A stretch of DNA of 64,000 nucleotides from Pectobacterium brasiliense. GTDB lineage: Bacteria > Pseudomonadota > Gammaproteobacteria > Enterobacterales > Enterobacteriaceae. Each line of letters begins with the position of its first letter. The stretch's first letter is position 1. The position numbers were made by a program, and so were the translations under genes. The notes under the pieces are model-generated. The model was not told where the DNA came from, made no database searches, and saw only the letters and a list, made by a program, of their open reading frames with translations. This document shows positions 10,897 through 20,386 of this stretch, piece by piece. The DNA is taken from the NCBI RefSeq assembly GCF_013449685.1, contig NZ_JACDSF010000016.1, positions 223,417 to 287,416 of the forward strand. Reading direction: 5' to 3'.

Positions 10897-11096
10897 ATGC
10901 GTATTGAAGAAGATTTAGAGTTAGTCTTTAAAGACGTTCTCATCCTGCCAAAGCGTTCGACGCTGAAAAGCCGCTCCGACGTTGAACTGGAACGTCAATT
11001 CACCTTCCTCCATGCCGGCGGCAACTGGTCCGGCGTACAATGCGTACAACGTTTATCCGCGTGGCCGAGCAGGAAAACCGTATTTTCAGCGAGTAA
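10897..11096 (+). pseudogene. guaC: GMP reductase remnant with a large internal deletion
   Basis: Two ends of guaC are joined. From ATG at 10897 about 46 codons read [20 protein letters not shown] and on through ELERQFTF to WSGV, close to the E. coli GuaC N-terminus. In another frame, from about 11042, [17 protein letters not shown] ends at the TAA (11094-11096) and matches the GuaC C-terminus. The roughly 280 residues between, including the catalytic Cys loop and the IMP/NADPH sites, are gone. A tandem GCGTACAA (11033-11040 and 11042-11049) marks the junction. The joined frame reads on through non-homologous sequence. GuaC converts GMP to IMP, so this copy cannot work. The position between coaE and hofC matches E. 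coli. Confidence 0.92.
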
Positions 11097-11175
11097 TTGC
11101 CTCTGTTACGCGCCGTCTTTCCGTCAGTTGTCAGCCGGCGTAGTTTGTCGCTGTTTGTATGTTGTGTTGGCTGGT

Positions 11176-12381
11176 TCAGGCACCAGCCAATACATTCCCC
11201 AACTGGAAGATAGGCAAATACATGCCAATCACCAGCGCTCCGACCATTCCCCCGACGACCATCATCAGCAACGGTTCCAGCGTTTGTGTCAGCATGTCTG
11301 CCTGCTGTTGTACCCGCCCCTCATGCCATTCTGCCAGTTGTGTAAAGATCGCATCCAACGCACCGGTTTCTTCCCCCACGCGGATTAGCTGCGGGCAGGG
11401 CGCAGGGAACAGTATGGCGTGATGCTGTGTGGCATGGTATAGCGATGTTCCCTGATGCAGTTGCGCCTGTATCTGTTGAATTGCGGCCTGATAAAGTGGG
11501 TGACGGATCGTCGCGGCGGCATCCAGCCCTTCCGGGAGCGTCAAGCCAGCATGTTGCGTCATGGCGAGAATATGGAATATCTGGTTCAGCGATTTGCCGC
11601 GTAACAGGCTGGATACGATAGGAAGCTTCAGCAGCCATTCTTGCTCTCGGGTTTTCCACAATGGCCGTTTCTGCCTCAAGCGGGCGTACCCCACTATCAA
11701 ACTGCTAAGTACCAGCACCCCAATGAATCCGTAGTCAGATATGACCTCTGCCAGATAAAGCAATTGCCGGGTAAACCACGGCAACGGCGTATCGAACGAG
11801 GAATAGAGCGAGGCAAACTCGGGCAGAACCAGCGTTAACATCATCATGCTGACCAGAATGGCGATTGCTAAAACAAAGCAGGGGTAACGTAACGCTTTGA
11901 TGACTTTCTGTTGCAGCCTGGACTGTTTTTCTTGCTGCTGGGCGAGCTGTAGGCAGCATGCGTCCAGCTTGCCGGTTAGCTCGCCGACGGCAATGAGGGA
12001 ACGATACAGAACGGGAAAGATGTGAGGATATTCCTGTAGTGCTTCAGACAGCGAGCTTCCCTGAGCAACGTGGGTACGAACATCCCGTAATACGCAGCGC
12101 CAGCCGGGGCGATCGTGCTGTTCCGACACCAGTTTTAATGCTTCCAGCAGTGGTAATCCGGCTTGTAGCAGGGCAGCAAGCTGTTTGATTAACTCGCCTA
12201 GCTGTTCACGTTTCCAGTAGCGTAGCGACAGGTAATGGCTGGCTTTTACGAGAAGCGGTTGGTAACCCTGTGCAATCAGGCTGGCATAGGCGTGCTGGCG
12301 ATGTGTGCTAATGAGTTCTCCATCGATAAATTCGCCCTCGGATGTGATGGCCTGCCAGTGATATAAGCGCTGTAGCCTCAT
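11176..12381 (-). CDS. hofC: Type IV pilus inner-membrane assembly protein HofC (PilC/GspF family)
   Basis: Polytopic inner-membrane platform protein for type IV pilin assembly, 401 residues (400 in E. coli HofC). Two T2SSF domains are visible: about 65-185 ([20 protein letters not shown]) and about 265-390 ([20 protein letters not shown]). Three hydrophobic spans lie near 165-190, 215-235 and 370-395. The ATG overlaps the hofB stop by 4 bases (ATGA), indicating translational coupling. It is the third gene of ppdD-hofB-hofC. Whether a full pilus is made depends on genes elsewhere. Confidence 0.93.
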   Translation of the reverse strand: MRLQRLYHWQAITSEGEFIDGELISTHRQHAYASLIAQGYQPLLVKASHYLSLRYWKREQLGELIKQLAALLQAGLPLLEALKLVSEQHDRPGWRCVLRDVRTHVAQGSSLSEALQEYPHIFPVLYRSLIAVGELTGKLDACCLQLAQQQEKQSRLQQKVIKALRYPCFVLAIAILVSMMMLTLVLPEFASLYSSFDTPLPWFTRQLLYLAEVISDYGFIGVLVLSSLIVGYARLRQKRPLWKTREQEWLLKLPIVSSLLRGKSLNQIFHILAMTQHAGLTLPEGLDAAATIRHPLYQAAIQQIQAQLHQGTSLYHATQHHAILFPAPCPQLIRVGEETGALDAIFTQLAEWHEGRVQQQADMLTQTLEPLLMMVVGGMVGALVIGMYLPIFQLGNVLAGA

Positions 12382-13862
12382 TTCGCCTCCTGATTCATTG
12401 ACCGCTCATCGCCCACCACACGGTAGACTTCAACAAGTGAGGTCAGGCCGTCGTTGACCAACTCAAGCCCTGCGGCCAGCAACGTTGGAAAACCGGCATG
12501 GCGAGAGAGTGCAGATAATTCCCCTGTGCTGGCGTTGCCCGCTAGCGCTGCCTGAAAATCTGGCGTGATAGGTAACAATTCATAGAGCGCAACGCGACCA
12601 TAGTAGCCAGAAAAACAGTGGCTACAGCCGCGGGCTTGCCAATGTTGCAGTGGCCCTTGCCATACATCGTTTGGTAGTGAAAGTAGCGGTTCTCCTGGAG
12701 TTTTACAGTGCGGGCATAACCGACGAACAAGGCGTTGGGCAATGATGAGTTTTAGCGCCGCAGCTAACAGGTAACCGGGGATGCCCAGATGACTGAGGCG
12801 AGTTAACGTTTCTACGGCAGAATTGGTATGCAGCGTGGACATGACCAGGTGGCCGGTTTGTGCGGCTTTTACCGCAATTTCTGCGGTTTCAGCGTCACGG
12901 ATTTCACCGATCATAATGACGTCTGGATCCTGTCGCAGCAGCGCTCGTAAAATTCGGCCGAAGCCCAGTTCGGCTTTGGGATTGATTGACGTTTGGTTGA
13001 TGCCCTGCAAGGGAATTTCGACCGGATCTTCCACGCTACAGATATTGCGGCTGCACTCGTTTAGCCAGCGTATTGCGCTGTAAAGCGTGACGGTTTTTCC
13101 ACTGCCTGTTGGACCCGTGACTAACAGCATTCCCTGTGAGGCGCTTAGTACACTAATCACCTGCTGTAACGCCTTTGCGCTGAGCCCGAGTTTATCTAGT
13201 GCCAACTCCTGCTGGTGTGTTTGCAAGATACGCAGTACGACTTTTTCGCCTTGTTGTACGGGCAGCGTAGCGATGCGTAATGAGTAGGCTTGTTGATCCA
13301 GCGTCAGGCTGAATTGGCCGTCCTGCGGCAATCGCCGTTCAGCGATGTTCAGCTTGCCCATGATTTTCAGCCGCGCGGTAATACGGTTTGTCAGTTCGGG
13401 CGGCGGTGCGGATATGGCCTGTAGCACGCCGTCAATGCGTAGGCGTACGCGATAGCCGTCCAGTAATGGCTCAAAATGGATATCAGAGGCGCGCCGCTGA
13501 ACCGCGAGACGCAACGTTTGATTGATAAATTGTGCAACGGGTGAGTCATCGTCATGATCCTGCTGCCCTGTGCTGTTGTTATGAGTGTTGGCATAAGTGC
13601 TGGCATGGTAGGTTTCTGCGGGCTCGGCAACGGCGTTCACCGGGTTAAGCTGCTGTTCCATTCTGGCTTGTGGCCACTGTTCCACCATAATGCGGCGATT
13701 GCTGGCGAAACGCAGCGCGGCAATCATCTCCGCAGAAGGGGAAGCCGTGACGGCGACCGACAGCGTTTGTTCATCGAGACTGAGCAACAATGCCTGATAA
13801 CGTCGGCATAGCGTCTGTAATTCGCTGAGCGTATGCTCGGAGGAGAAGGAGGAATCTGTCAT
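12378..13862 (-). CDS. hofB: Type IV pilus assembly ATPase HofB (PilB/GspE family)
   Basis: Cytoplasmic hexameric ATPase that powers pilin polymerisation. It has 494 residues (461 in E. coli), the excess lying in a Gln/Asn/His-rich linker near residues 88-106. It shows Walker A VTGPTGSGKT (about 242), the Asp box and Walker B DPDVIMIGEIRDAETAEIAV (about 304), the His box QTGHLVMSTLHTNSA, and a C-terminal tetracysteine zinc module (CPHC...CSHC). The start is 2 bases after the ppdD stop. The family assignment is certain; the hof name follows synteny. Confidence 0.94.
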   Translation of the reverse strand: MTDSSFSSEHTLSELQTLCRRYQALLLSLDEQTLSVAVTASPSAEMIAALRFASNRRIMVEQWPQARMEQQLNPVNAVAEPAETYHASTYANTHNNSTGQQDHDDDSPVAQFINQTLRLAVQRRASDIHFEPLLDGYRVRLRIDGVLQAISAPPPELTNRITARLKIMGKLNIAERRLPQDGQFSLTLDQQAYSLRIATLPVQQGEKVVLRILQTHQQELALDKLGLSAKALQQVISVLSASQGMLLVTGPTGSGKTVTLYSAIRWLNECSRNICSVEDPVEIPLQGINQTSINPKAELGFGRILRALLRQDPDVIMIGEIRDAETAEIAVKAAQTGHLVMSTLHTNSAVETLTRLSHLGIPGYLLAAALKLIIAQRLVRRLCPHCKTPGEPLLSLPNDVWQGPLQHWQARGCSHCFSGYYGRVALYELLPITPDFQAALAGNASTGELSALSRHAGFPTLLAAGLELVNDGLTSLVEVYRVVGDERSMNQEAK

Positions 13863-13864
13863 GA

Positions 13865-14311
13865 TTAGCCTGCCGTATTATCGAAACGGAAAACGTCCTG
13901 ACAGGCGGATTGCAGGCTTTCTGTACTGTCATCCGTGGCACAGCTTTTCGTCCAACGTGAAGCGCCGATTTCGGTATCCCACGTTGGCGTCAGAATAACG
14001 CGCAGCCCTTGCAGAGTGGATTGGCCAGTCAGCGTAATCACGCCTTGAGCGACGCTAACGGCACTGACATAGCGTGAAGATTTGCTACCTGGAATGCCCT
14101 GACTACTTGCATTGCAGGCGGTAAAAGCGGCATTTTCCAGACCACAGAGATCGACAGGCGTTTTATAAGACACCATCGTCTGCAGCATGTCCGTTAGTGC
14201 TGCTTTTTGCAGATAGCCTTGATAAGCCGGTACGCCAATAGCGCTGAGGATGGCGACGATCGCAATAACGATCATCAGCTCAATCAGCGTAAATCCTTGT
14301 TGTGTTGTCAT
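13865..14311 (-). CDS. ppdD: Prepilin PpdD (type IV major pilin)
   Basis: Type IV prepilin of 148 residues. ATG at 14311, behind AGGGAAA, gives MTTQQGFTLIELMIVIAIVA: a six-residue leader ending in Gly, then Phe and Glu+5, the prepilin-peptidase (PilD) signature. The hydrophobic helix spans about 7-30. Cys residues near 82 and 91 and near 130 and 138 could form disulfides of the globular head. An in-frame ATG 45 codons upstream gives no pilin-like sequence and lacks a ribosome site. First gene of the hof operon, as in E. coli. Confidence 0.95.
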   Translation of the reverse strand: MTTQQGFTLIELMIVIAIVAILSAIGVPAYQGYLQKAALTDMLQTMVSYKTPVDLCGLENAAFTACNASSQGIPGSKSSRYVSAVSVAQGVITLTGQSTLQGLRVILTPTWDTEIGASRWTKSCATDDSTESLQSACQDVFRFDNTAG

Positions 14312-14636
14312 GTTGATTTCCCTGTTGTTGCATATAAATTTTGTGGCGTATAAATGTTGCGGTACATAAATCCATACGGATGGCGGCAGCATAGAAAAGG
14401 GAGCGAAGGCTGACGAGCAGGGAAATGTGAAACAGGAAAGCGCCACGACATGTTTTTAGCGACTTGCAGAGGATTGAAAATTTTTTGCGAGCAGAGACGC
14501 AATTTTCACGCTGTCGGGACAGCAAGTCCGCGCGGGATTTGTCGTTTGTGTTGTTACGGTGGTGTGCGAGAGGATGAGATGTCGAGAGGTGAACGAGGTG
14601 CGAAATAGCACCTCGCCGATAGAAATAGAAGAGCGG
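14312..14636. other. ppdD-nadC intergenic region
   Basis: About 325 bases without a supported gene. It must hold the ppdD promoter and the end of the nadC transcript. Apart from the hairpin listed at 14594-14615 and a small GCTGTC/GACAGC dyad (14510-14523), nothing recognisable was seen. No -24/-12 sigma-54 site was found. Confidence 0.4.
14594..14615 (-). terminator. Hairpin downstream of nadC
   Basis: CGAGGTGC (14594-14601) pairs perfectly with GCACCTCG (14608-14615) around a 6-base loop, starting about 20 bases after the nadC stop on the minus strand. The T-tract is poor, so it may act as an mRNA end stabiliser rather than a strong terminator. Confidence 0.45.
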
Positions 14637-15575
<939 letters not shown>

Positions 15576-15671
15576 TCAGGACATCCAGAATGAATAGTTA
15601 TTACAATTCAATCTGTTACTGTTATCAGTCTTCCGGCGAACATCCGTGGTCGCTGGAAAGAGGAAGCGATT

Positions 15672-15782
15672 TTAGACGTTGTAACCGACGACCAGATAGT
15701 AGCCCCAGCCGGTAGATTTCACTTCAAACGGGCCTTTGCCGAAATTGAGTTCTGCGCCATCAGCCCATTGGCCGCCTATTGA
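15672..15782 (-). pseudogene. Possible C-terminal fragment of a beta-barrel-like protein
   Basis: On the minus strand about 36 codons, ending at TAA (15674-15672), read [19 protein letters not shown] followed by [15 protein letters not shown]. The alternating aromatic end resembles the last strands of an outer-membrane barrel. There is no start codon with a ribosome site, and the frame upstream is Cys-rich and not protein-like. It is probably the tail of a gene lost by deletion; I do not recognise the family. Confidence 0.3.
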
Positions 15783-15937
15783 TATCCAGTTGAATAGATA
15801 GCATGGCGTGAAACATGGTATCTTGGATACAAGGACCTTTTGGCTACAATTGTTTTTACACTGACGTTGTTTTTACTCCTGAAATTGATTTTTCGCCTGA
15901 TTCAGCCGGCAAACGATACGATGCGAGGTTATCGCCG

Positions 15938-16510
15938 ATGCTTTTGGAAAATGGCTGGTTATCCGACATTACACACACGCCTTCACCGCATTATGATGGT
16001 CGCCCGAATGATGAGGTGCCTTCCTTACTGGTGATCCACAATATTAGTCTGCCGCCCGGCGAGTTTGGTGGTCCGTATATTGATCAACTGTTTACGGCGA
16101 CGTTGGATCCCACTGCGCATCCTTATTTCGCCGATATTTCCCATTTACGCGTCGCTGCACACTGCCTGATTCGCCGCGATGGGAAAATCACCCAGTATGT
16201 GCCTTTCGATCAGCGCGCCTGGCATGCGGGTGTTTCGGTGTTTGAAGGTCGGGAACGCTGTAATGATTTCTCTATTGGCATTGAGCTGGAAGGGACGGAT
16301 ACGCTGCCTTTTACCGCGCAGCAGTATCACTCGCTGGTTGCGATTACACGCCTGTTAATGCGGGCCTATCCTATTACGCTATCGCGAATTACCGGACACA
16401 GCGACATCGCGCCGGGCCGTAAAACCGACCCCGGACCGGCATTTGACTGGGACGGCTATCATCGTCTGCTACAAGAAAACGGGACAGAGAACAAAGGGAG
16501 TCTGGATTAA
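15938..16510 (+). CDS. ampD: 1,6-anhydro-N-acetylmuramyl-L-alanine amidase AmpD
   Basis: Cytoplasmic zinc amidase of cell-wall recycling; cleaves the stem peptide from anhydroMurNAc peptides and so keeps AmpC beta-lactamase induction off. ATG at 15938 ([20 protein letters not shown]), 9 bases after GAGG, matches the E. coli start and gives 190 residues. The frame is open 41 codons further upstream without similarity. Zinc ligands: His of [15 protein letters not shown], and His and Asp of [20 protein letters not shown]; the Lys in RKTDPG is the catalytic residue. The stop overlaps the ampE ATG by one base. Confidence 0.96.
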   Translation: MLLENGWLSDITHTPSPHYDGRPNDEVPSLLVIHNISLPPGEFGGPYIDQLFTATLDPTAHPYFADISHLRVAAHCLIRRDGKITQYVPFDQRAWHAGVSVFEGRERCNDFSIGIELEGTDTLPFTAQQYHSLVAITRLLMRAYPITLSRITGHSDIAPGRKTDPGPAFDWDGYHRLLQENGTENKGSLD

Positions 16511-17364
16511 TGACGCTGTTTACACTGTTGCTTACGCTGGCATGGGAACGCTTGTTCAAACAGGGCGAGCACTGGCAGATCGATCATCGGCTTGAGGTCG
16601 TATTCCGACACGTGCCGTCTCCGTCTTTATTGCAAACGCTGTTCCTGACGCTCTGCAGCATGAGCATCGTGGCGGGCTTGCTGTGGCTCACGAGCGGCAT
16701 TCTGTTCGGCCTGATTTCTCTTCTGCTGTGGATTGTCATCAGCCTGATGTGCATTGGTGCGGGTGAAATCCGTCAGCACTATCGGCGCTATTTGCAGGCA
16801 GCACAGCGCGGCGAGGCAGATGCCAGCCGAGAAATGGCGGCTGAACTGGCACTTATTCACGGTCTGCCCGTTGGCACGGGAGAAGAAGAGCAACTGAAAG
16901 AGCTGCAAAATGCGTTACTGTGGATAAATTTCCGGTTTTATTTAGCGCCACTATTCTGGTTTATCGCTGCTGGACCCTACGGGCCGATTGCGCTGACGGG
17001 GTATGCATTTTTACGTGCCAGACAAACCTGGCTTGCTCGCCACCATACTCCGCTGGAGCGTGCGCAGTCTGGCGTCGATAGTTTACTGCATTGGCTTGAT
17101 TGGATCCCCGCACGTTTGGCGGGTGCCGCTTACGCACTGCTGGGGCACGGCGAGAAAGCGCTGCCAGCCTGGTTTGCTTCACTGGGGGATTCTCGCAGTT
17201 CACAGTATTGGGTGTTGACTCAACTGGCCCAATTTTCTCTCGCACGTGAATCCCACATTGAGCCTGTAGAGACGCCCAAATTCGCTGTGACGCTGGCGAA
17301 AAAGGTGACGCTGGTATTAGTGGTCGTCGTCGCGCTGCTGACGATATATGGTGCGCTGGTCTGA
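16510..17364 (+). CDS. ampE: Inner-membrane protein AmpE (regulatory, AmpD partner)
   Basis: Polytopic inner-membrane protein of 284 residues (E. coli length), usually co-transcribed with ampD. The N-terminus [22 protein letters not shown] is the family signature. Hydrophobic spans occur near 40-60, 62-80, 140-165 and 260-282. [22 protein letters not shown] is a conserved amphipathic part. The biochemical role is unsettled; it has been proposed as a sensor in beta-lactamase induction. Expression is coupled to ampD through the TAATG overlap. Confidence 0.94.
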   Translation: MTLFTLLLTLAWERLFKQGEHWQIDHRLEVVFRHVPSPSLLQTLFLTLCSMSIVAGLLWLTSGILFGLISLLLWIVISLMCIGAGEIRQHYRRYLQAAQRGEADASREMAAELALIHGLPVGTGEEEQLKELQNALLWINFRFYLAPLFWFIAAGPYGPIALTGYAFLRARQTWLARHHTPLERAQSGVDSLLHWLDWIPARLAGAAYALLGHGEKALPAWFASLGDSRSSQYWVLTQLAQFSLARESHIEPVETPKFAVTLAKKVTLVLVVVVALLTIYGALV

Positions 17365-17440
17365 TGTTTGCTGTGGGGGCGTAGGAAAAAGAATGGCCGA
17401 CAGAGTCGGCCATGGAAAAGGATGTGATGAACGCTGAGGC

Positions 17441-18799
17441 TTAGGCCGCCTGATTTTTCTTTTTGATAAAGTAGCCCACGCCCAAAATAACCAGCCAGAC
17501 CGGAATCAGCATGACGGAAATCTGAATACCTGGCGTCAGGAACATGATGACCAATATACCGGCCAGGAACAGCAGACAGATATAGTTACCCAGCGGATAA
17601 AGCAGCGCTTTAAATTTGGTCACCGTACCTTCTTTGTCCTTTTGCGCACGGAACTTCAGGTGCGCCAGACTGATCATCGCCCAGTTAATCACAAGAGCCG
17701 ACACGACCAGCGCCATCAGCAGCTCGAACGCTTTACCCGGAATAAGGTAGTTGATCAGGACGCACAGCGCCGTCGCCAGCGCGGAGATACCGATAGCAAC
17801 AACCGGAACGCCACGAGCATCGACAGTTTTCAGTACTTTCGGTCCGTTACCCTGCTTCGCCAGACCGAATAGCATGCGGCTGTTGCAATACACGCAGCTG
17901 TTGTAAACGGACAGCGCTGCGGTCAGTACAACGATGTTCAGCACCGTTGCTACGACGTTGCTGTTCAGTTCATGGAAGATCATGACGAACGGGCTACCGC
18001 CTTCCACAACCTTGCCCCACGGATACAGTGACAGCAGGATAGCGAGTGAACCGATGTAGAAAATCAGGATACGATAGATAACCTGATTGGTCGCGTGTGG
18101 AATGCTTTTCTCTGGGTCATCCGCTTCTGCTGCGGTAATCCCCACCAGTTCCAGCCCGCCAAATGAGAACATGATCACGGCCATTGCCATCACCAGACCG
18201 AGCAGGCCGTTCGGGAAGAACCCGCCCTGTGCCCACAGGTTGGTTACGGTCGCTTCCGGCCCGCCCGTACCGCTGAGTAGCAGCCAGCCACCGAAGACGA
18301 TCATGCCAATAATCGCGACGACTTTGATGATGGCAAACCAGAACTCCATCTCACCATAGACTTTGACGTTCGCCAGATTGATGGCGTTAATCAGCAGGAA
18401 GAAGACGGCGGCGGACACCCAGGTCGGAATATCTGGCCACCAGTACTGGACGTAAATCCCCACGGCGCTGAGCTCGGCCATGGCGACCAGCACATACAGC
18501 ACCCAGTAGTTCCATCCTGATGCAAAGCCCGCGAAATCGCCCCAGTATTTATAGGCAAAGTGGCTGAACGATCCGGCTACCGGCTCTTCAACTACCATCT
18601 CGCCCAGTTGGCGCATGATGAGAAACGCGATCAGGCCGCCAATCGCATAGCCTAATAGGACCGATGGCCCTGCCATTTTGATTGTTTGCGCAATACCAAG
18701 AAAGAGGCCAGTACCTACCGCGCCACCCAAGGCAATCAACTGAATATGACGGTTTTTCAAACCACGCTTTAGCGTGCCGTCCGTTTGTTGATTATCCAT
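17441..18799 (-). CDS. aroP: Aromatic amino acid transporter AroP
   Basis: APC-superfamily proton symporter for Phe, Tyr and Trp, with 12 membrane spans. ATG at 18799 (MDNQQTDGTLKRGLKNRHIQ), behind AGAGGG, gives 452 residues; an upstream in-frame ATG adds 17 unrelated codons. Family motifs are IALGGAVGTGLFLG (residues about 22-35), GEMVVEEPVAGSFSHFA, FSFGGLELVGITAAEADDPE and NSCVYCNSRMLFGLA. Similarity to E. coli AroP is high along the whole length; PheP is the alternative, but synteny with pdhR supports AroP. A candidate TyrR box lies upstream. Confidence 0.92.
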   Translation of the reverse strand: MDNQQTDGTLKRGLKNRHIQLIALGGAVGTGLFLGIAQTIKMAGPSVLLGYAIGGLIAFLIMRQLGEMVVEEPVAGSFSHFAYKYWGDFAGFASGWNYWVLYVLVAMAELSAVGIYVQYWWPDIPTWVSAAVFFLLINAINLANVKVYGEMEFWFAIIKVVAIIGMIVFGGWLLLSGTGGPEATVTNLWAQGGFFPNGLLGLVMAMAVIMFSFGGLELVGITAAEADDPEKSIPHATNQVIYRILIFYIGSLAILLSLYPWGKVVEGGSPFVMIFHELNSNVVATVLNIVVLTAALSVYNSCVYCNSRMLFGLAKQGNGPKVLKTVDARGVPVVAIGISALATALCVLINYLIPGKAFELLMALVVSALVINWAMISLAHLKFRAQKDKEGTVTKFKALLYPLGNYICLLFLAGILVIMFLTPGIQISVMLIPVWLVILGVGYFIKKKNQAA

Positions 18800-18873
18800 C
18801 AAATTTAACCCTCTGCCAGTACAAGTAAAAAATACGGTGTGAACGAACACGCGTATTAGTGACTATACGTTTG

Positions 18874-18891
18874 TGTAATTTTATTTTTACG
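18874..18891 (-). promoter_or_regulatory. Candidate TyrR box upstream of aroP
   Basis: TGTAAT-N6-TTTACG matches the TyrR consensus TGTAAA-N6-TTTACA except at two outer positions. It lies 75 bases before the aroP start. AroP is TyrR-regulated in E. coli; the site itself is a prediction. Confidence 0.4.
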
Positions 18892-19431
18892 GGCTGGTTT
18901 TTCTTAAAATAAGAAAACCGCTACCGTTTGGCAGAGAATAGTGGTAAGTACGCAAGATTGCACTGATTTCTTATCGTCCGATAATTAAAAACTATCGCTA
19001 CATCAAAAATTTCACCTCTCCCTGATTAAGAGCCTAGTGACGAGAAAATCGAGAGAGGATTTTTCAGGGTAGAAGCGGGCTCTACTCCTTTAGTTTTACT
19101 CCCTTTTATTATCTCTTTATCCCTGCTGTAAAATGGTGTTTACCACGATGTGAAATTGTGGGTAACTACGTTTTCCTCCTAAGAATAAAAAACCTGATTT
19201 TTTGCATTTAAATTCACTATTTTTGTATTTAAACGGTTCAGCAATGCCTGCGTTACGTTTCAAAAAAGTTAAAATATAGACAGGGAGGATTAATGGTAAT
19301 ACCACAGGCGGGCTATCGCTTTGCCGCATATTTCTCGTGCATTTGTTAAAATCTGTTGGAATTGGTGATTTAGCGCAAGGTCCTTATGGACAGAAGGTGA
19401 ATACTTTGTTACTTTAGCGTCACGTTTTTGA

Positions 19432-19448
19432 AATTGGTATTACCAATT
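19432..19448 (+). promoter_or_regulatory. PdhR operator
   Basis: AATTGGTATTACCAATT is a perfect 8+1+8 palindrome and fits the known PdhR box AATTGGT-N3-ACCAATT. It ends 32 bases before the pdhR ATG, where a bound repressor would block the pdh operon promoter until pyruvate releases it. Confidence 0.88.
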
Positions 19449-19480
19449 GACTCCGCGCCATTCGCAGAGAAGAATTCACT

Positions 19481-20245
19481 ATGGCATACAGCAAGATCCG
19501 TCAGCCCAAACTGTCAGATGTGATTGAACAACAGTTGGAGTTTCTGATCCTTGAGGGAACCTTGCGCCCCGGCGAGAAGCTCCCACCGGAGCGTGAACTG
19601 GCTAAACAGTTCGACGTTTCCCGCCCTTCTCTGAGAGAAGCCATTCAACGCCTGGAAGCCAAAGGTCTCCTTTTGCGCCGTCAGGGTGGTGGTACCTTCG
19701 TTCAAGCCAATCTATGGCAAAGTGTCAGCGATCCGCTGGCAGAATTACTGAGCACACATCCCGAATCACAGTTCGATCTTCTGGAAACGCGCCATGCGCT
19801 GGAAGGCATTGCTGCCTACTATGCGGCGTTGCGTGGTACAGAGTCGGATCTACAGCGTATCCGAGATTGTCATGCCGTGATTGAGAAGGCGAGGGAAGCG
19901 GGCGATCTGGACGCCGAGTCAGAAGCCGTTATGCAGTATCAGGTTGCTGTAACAGAAGCCACGCATAATGTGGTGTTGCTGCATTTGGTGCGCTGTATGG
20001 GGCCGATGCTCGAACAGAACGTGAGGCAGAATTTTGAATTGCTTTATTTGAGCCGCGAAGTGTTGGCTCAGGTGAGCATTCATCGCGCCAGCATCTTTGA
20101 GGCGATTGTTGCCCGTGAGCCGGAAAAGGCGCGCGAAGCATCACACCGTCATCTGGCGTTTATTGAGGAAGTATTGCTGGATCTTAACCGGGAACATAGT
20201 CGGCGCGAGAGATCGCTGCGTCGGCTCCAGCAACGCAGGGATTGA
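19481..20245 (+). CDS. pdhR: Pyruvate-responsive repressor PdhR (GntR/FadR family)
   Basis: Transcription factor of 254 residues (E. coli length) that represses the pdh operon and respiratory genes and is released by pyruvate. The N-terminal GntR winged helix (about 9-75) shows [20 protein letters not shown], then [18 protein letters not shown] and RQGGGTFV. The C-terminal FCD ligand domain spans about 95-235, with metal or ligand His/Asp residues ([21 protein letters not shown]). First gene of pdhR-aceE-aceF-lpdA, behind a perfect operator, so autoregulated. Confidence 0.97.
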   Translation: MAYSKIRQPKLSDVIEQQLEFLILEGTLRPGEKLPPERELAKQFDVSRPSLREAIQRLEAKGLLLRRQGGGTFVQANLWQSVSDPLAELLSTHPESQFDLLETRHALEGIAAYYAALRGTESDLQRIRDCHAVIEKAREAGDLDAESEAVMQYQVAVTEATHNVVLLHLVRCMGPMLEQNVRQNFELLYLSREVLAQVSIHRASIFEAIVAREPEKAREASHRHLAFIEEVLLDLNREHSRRERSLRRLQQRRD

Positions 20246-20287
20246 GCATCCGTAATTTGGGGCTCTGAATGCGGTAATGACGACGAT

Positions 20288-20350
20288 GAGCCTGTCTTCA
20301 TGTGTTTTGCTTAGGACGAAACCTGACTCAGAATGCAGGAAGACAGGCTC
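20288..20350 (+). repeat. Perfect 12-base inverted repeat in the pdhR-aceE gap
   Basis: GAGCCTGTCTTC (20288-20299) and GAAGACAGGCTC (20339-20350) are exact inverse complements separated by 39 bases. In mRNA they would form a long hairpin between the repressor gene and aceE. No T-tract follows, so it is not a plain terminator; it may stabilise aceEF mRNA or be the footprint of a small mobile repeat. Confidence 0.75.
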
Positions 20351-20386
20351 CATAAACTAACTGATTAGAGAAGATAAGGAATAACC

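Larger units (their letters stand above)
18800..19480. other. aroP-pdhR divergent intergenic region
   Basis: A 680-base AT-rich gap holding the divergent aroP and pdh promoters. Besides the TyrR-like and PdhR sites listed separately, it has a bulged inverted repeat (18896-18919, TTTTCTTA/TAAGAAAA). A minus-strand open frame at 19117-19329 has Lys/Phe-rich composition and no ribosome site, and is not believed to be a gene. Confidence 0.5.

Noticed and set aside
10855..11388. 177-codon open frame over the guaC remnant
   Set aside because: It reads the GuaC N-terminus, then runs out of frame past the deletion junction into antisense hofC; not a real fusion protein.
19117..19329. Small minus-strand frame in the aroP-pdhR gap
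   Set aside because: AT-rich composition, no ribosome site, no recognisable sequence.
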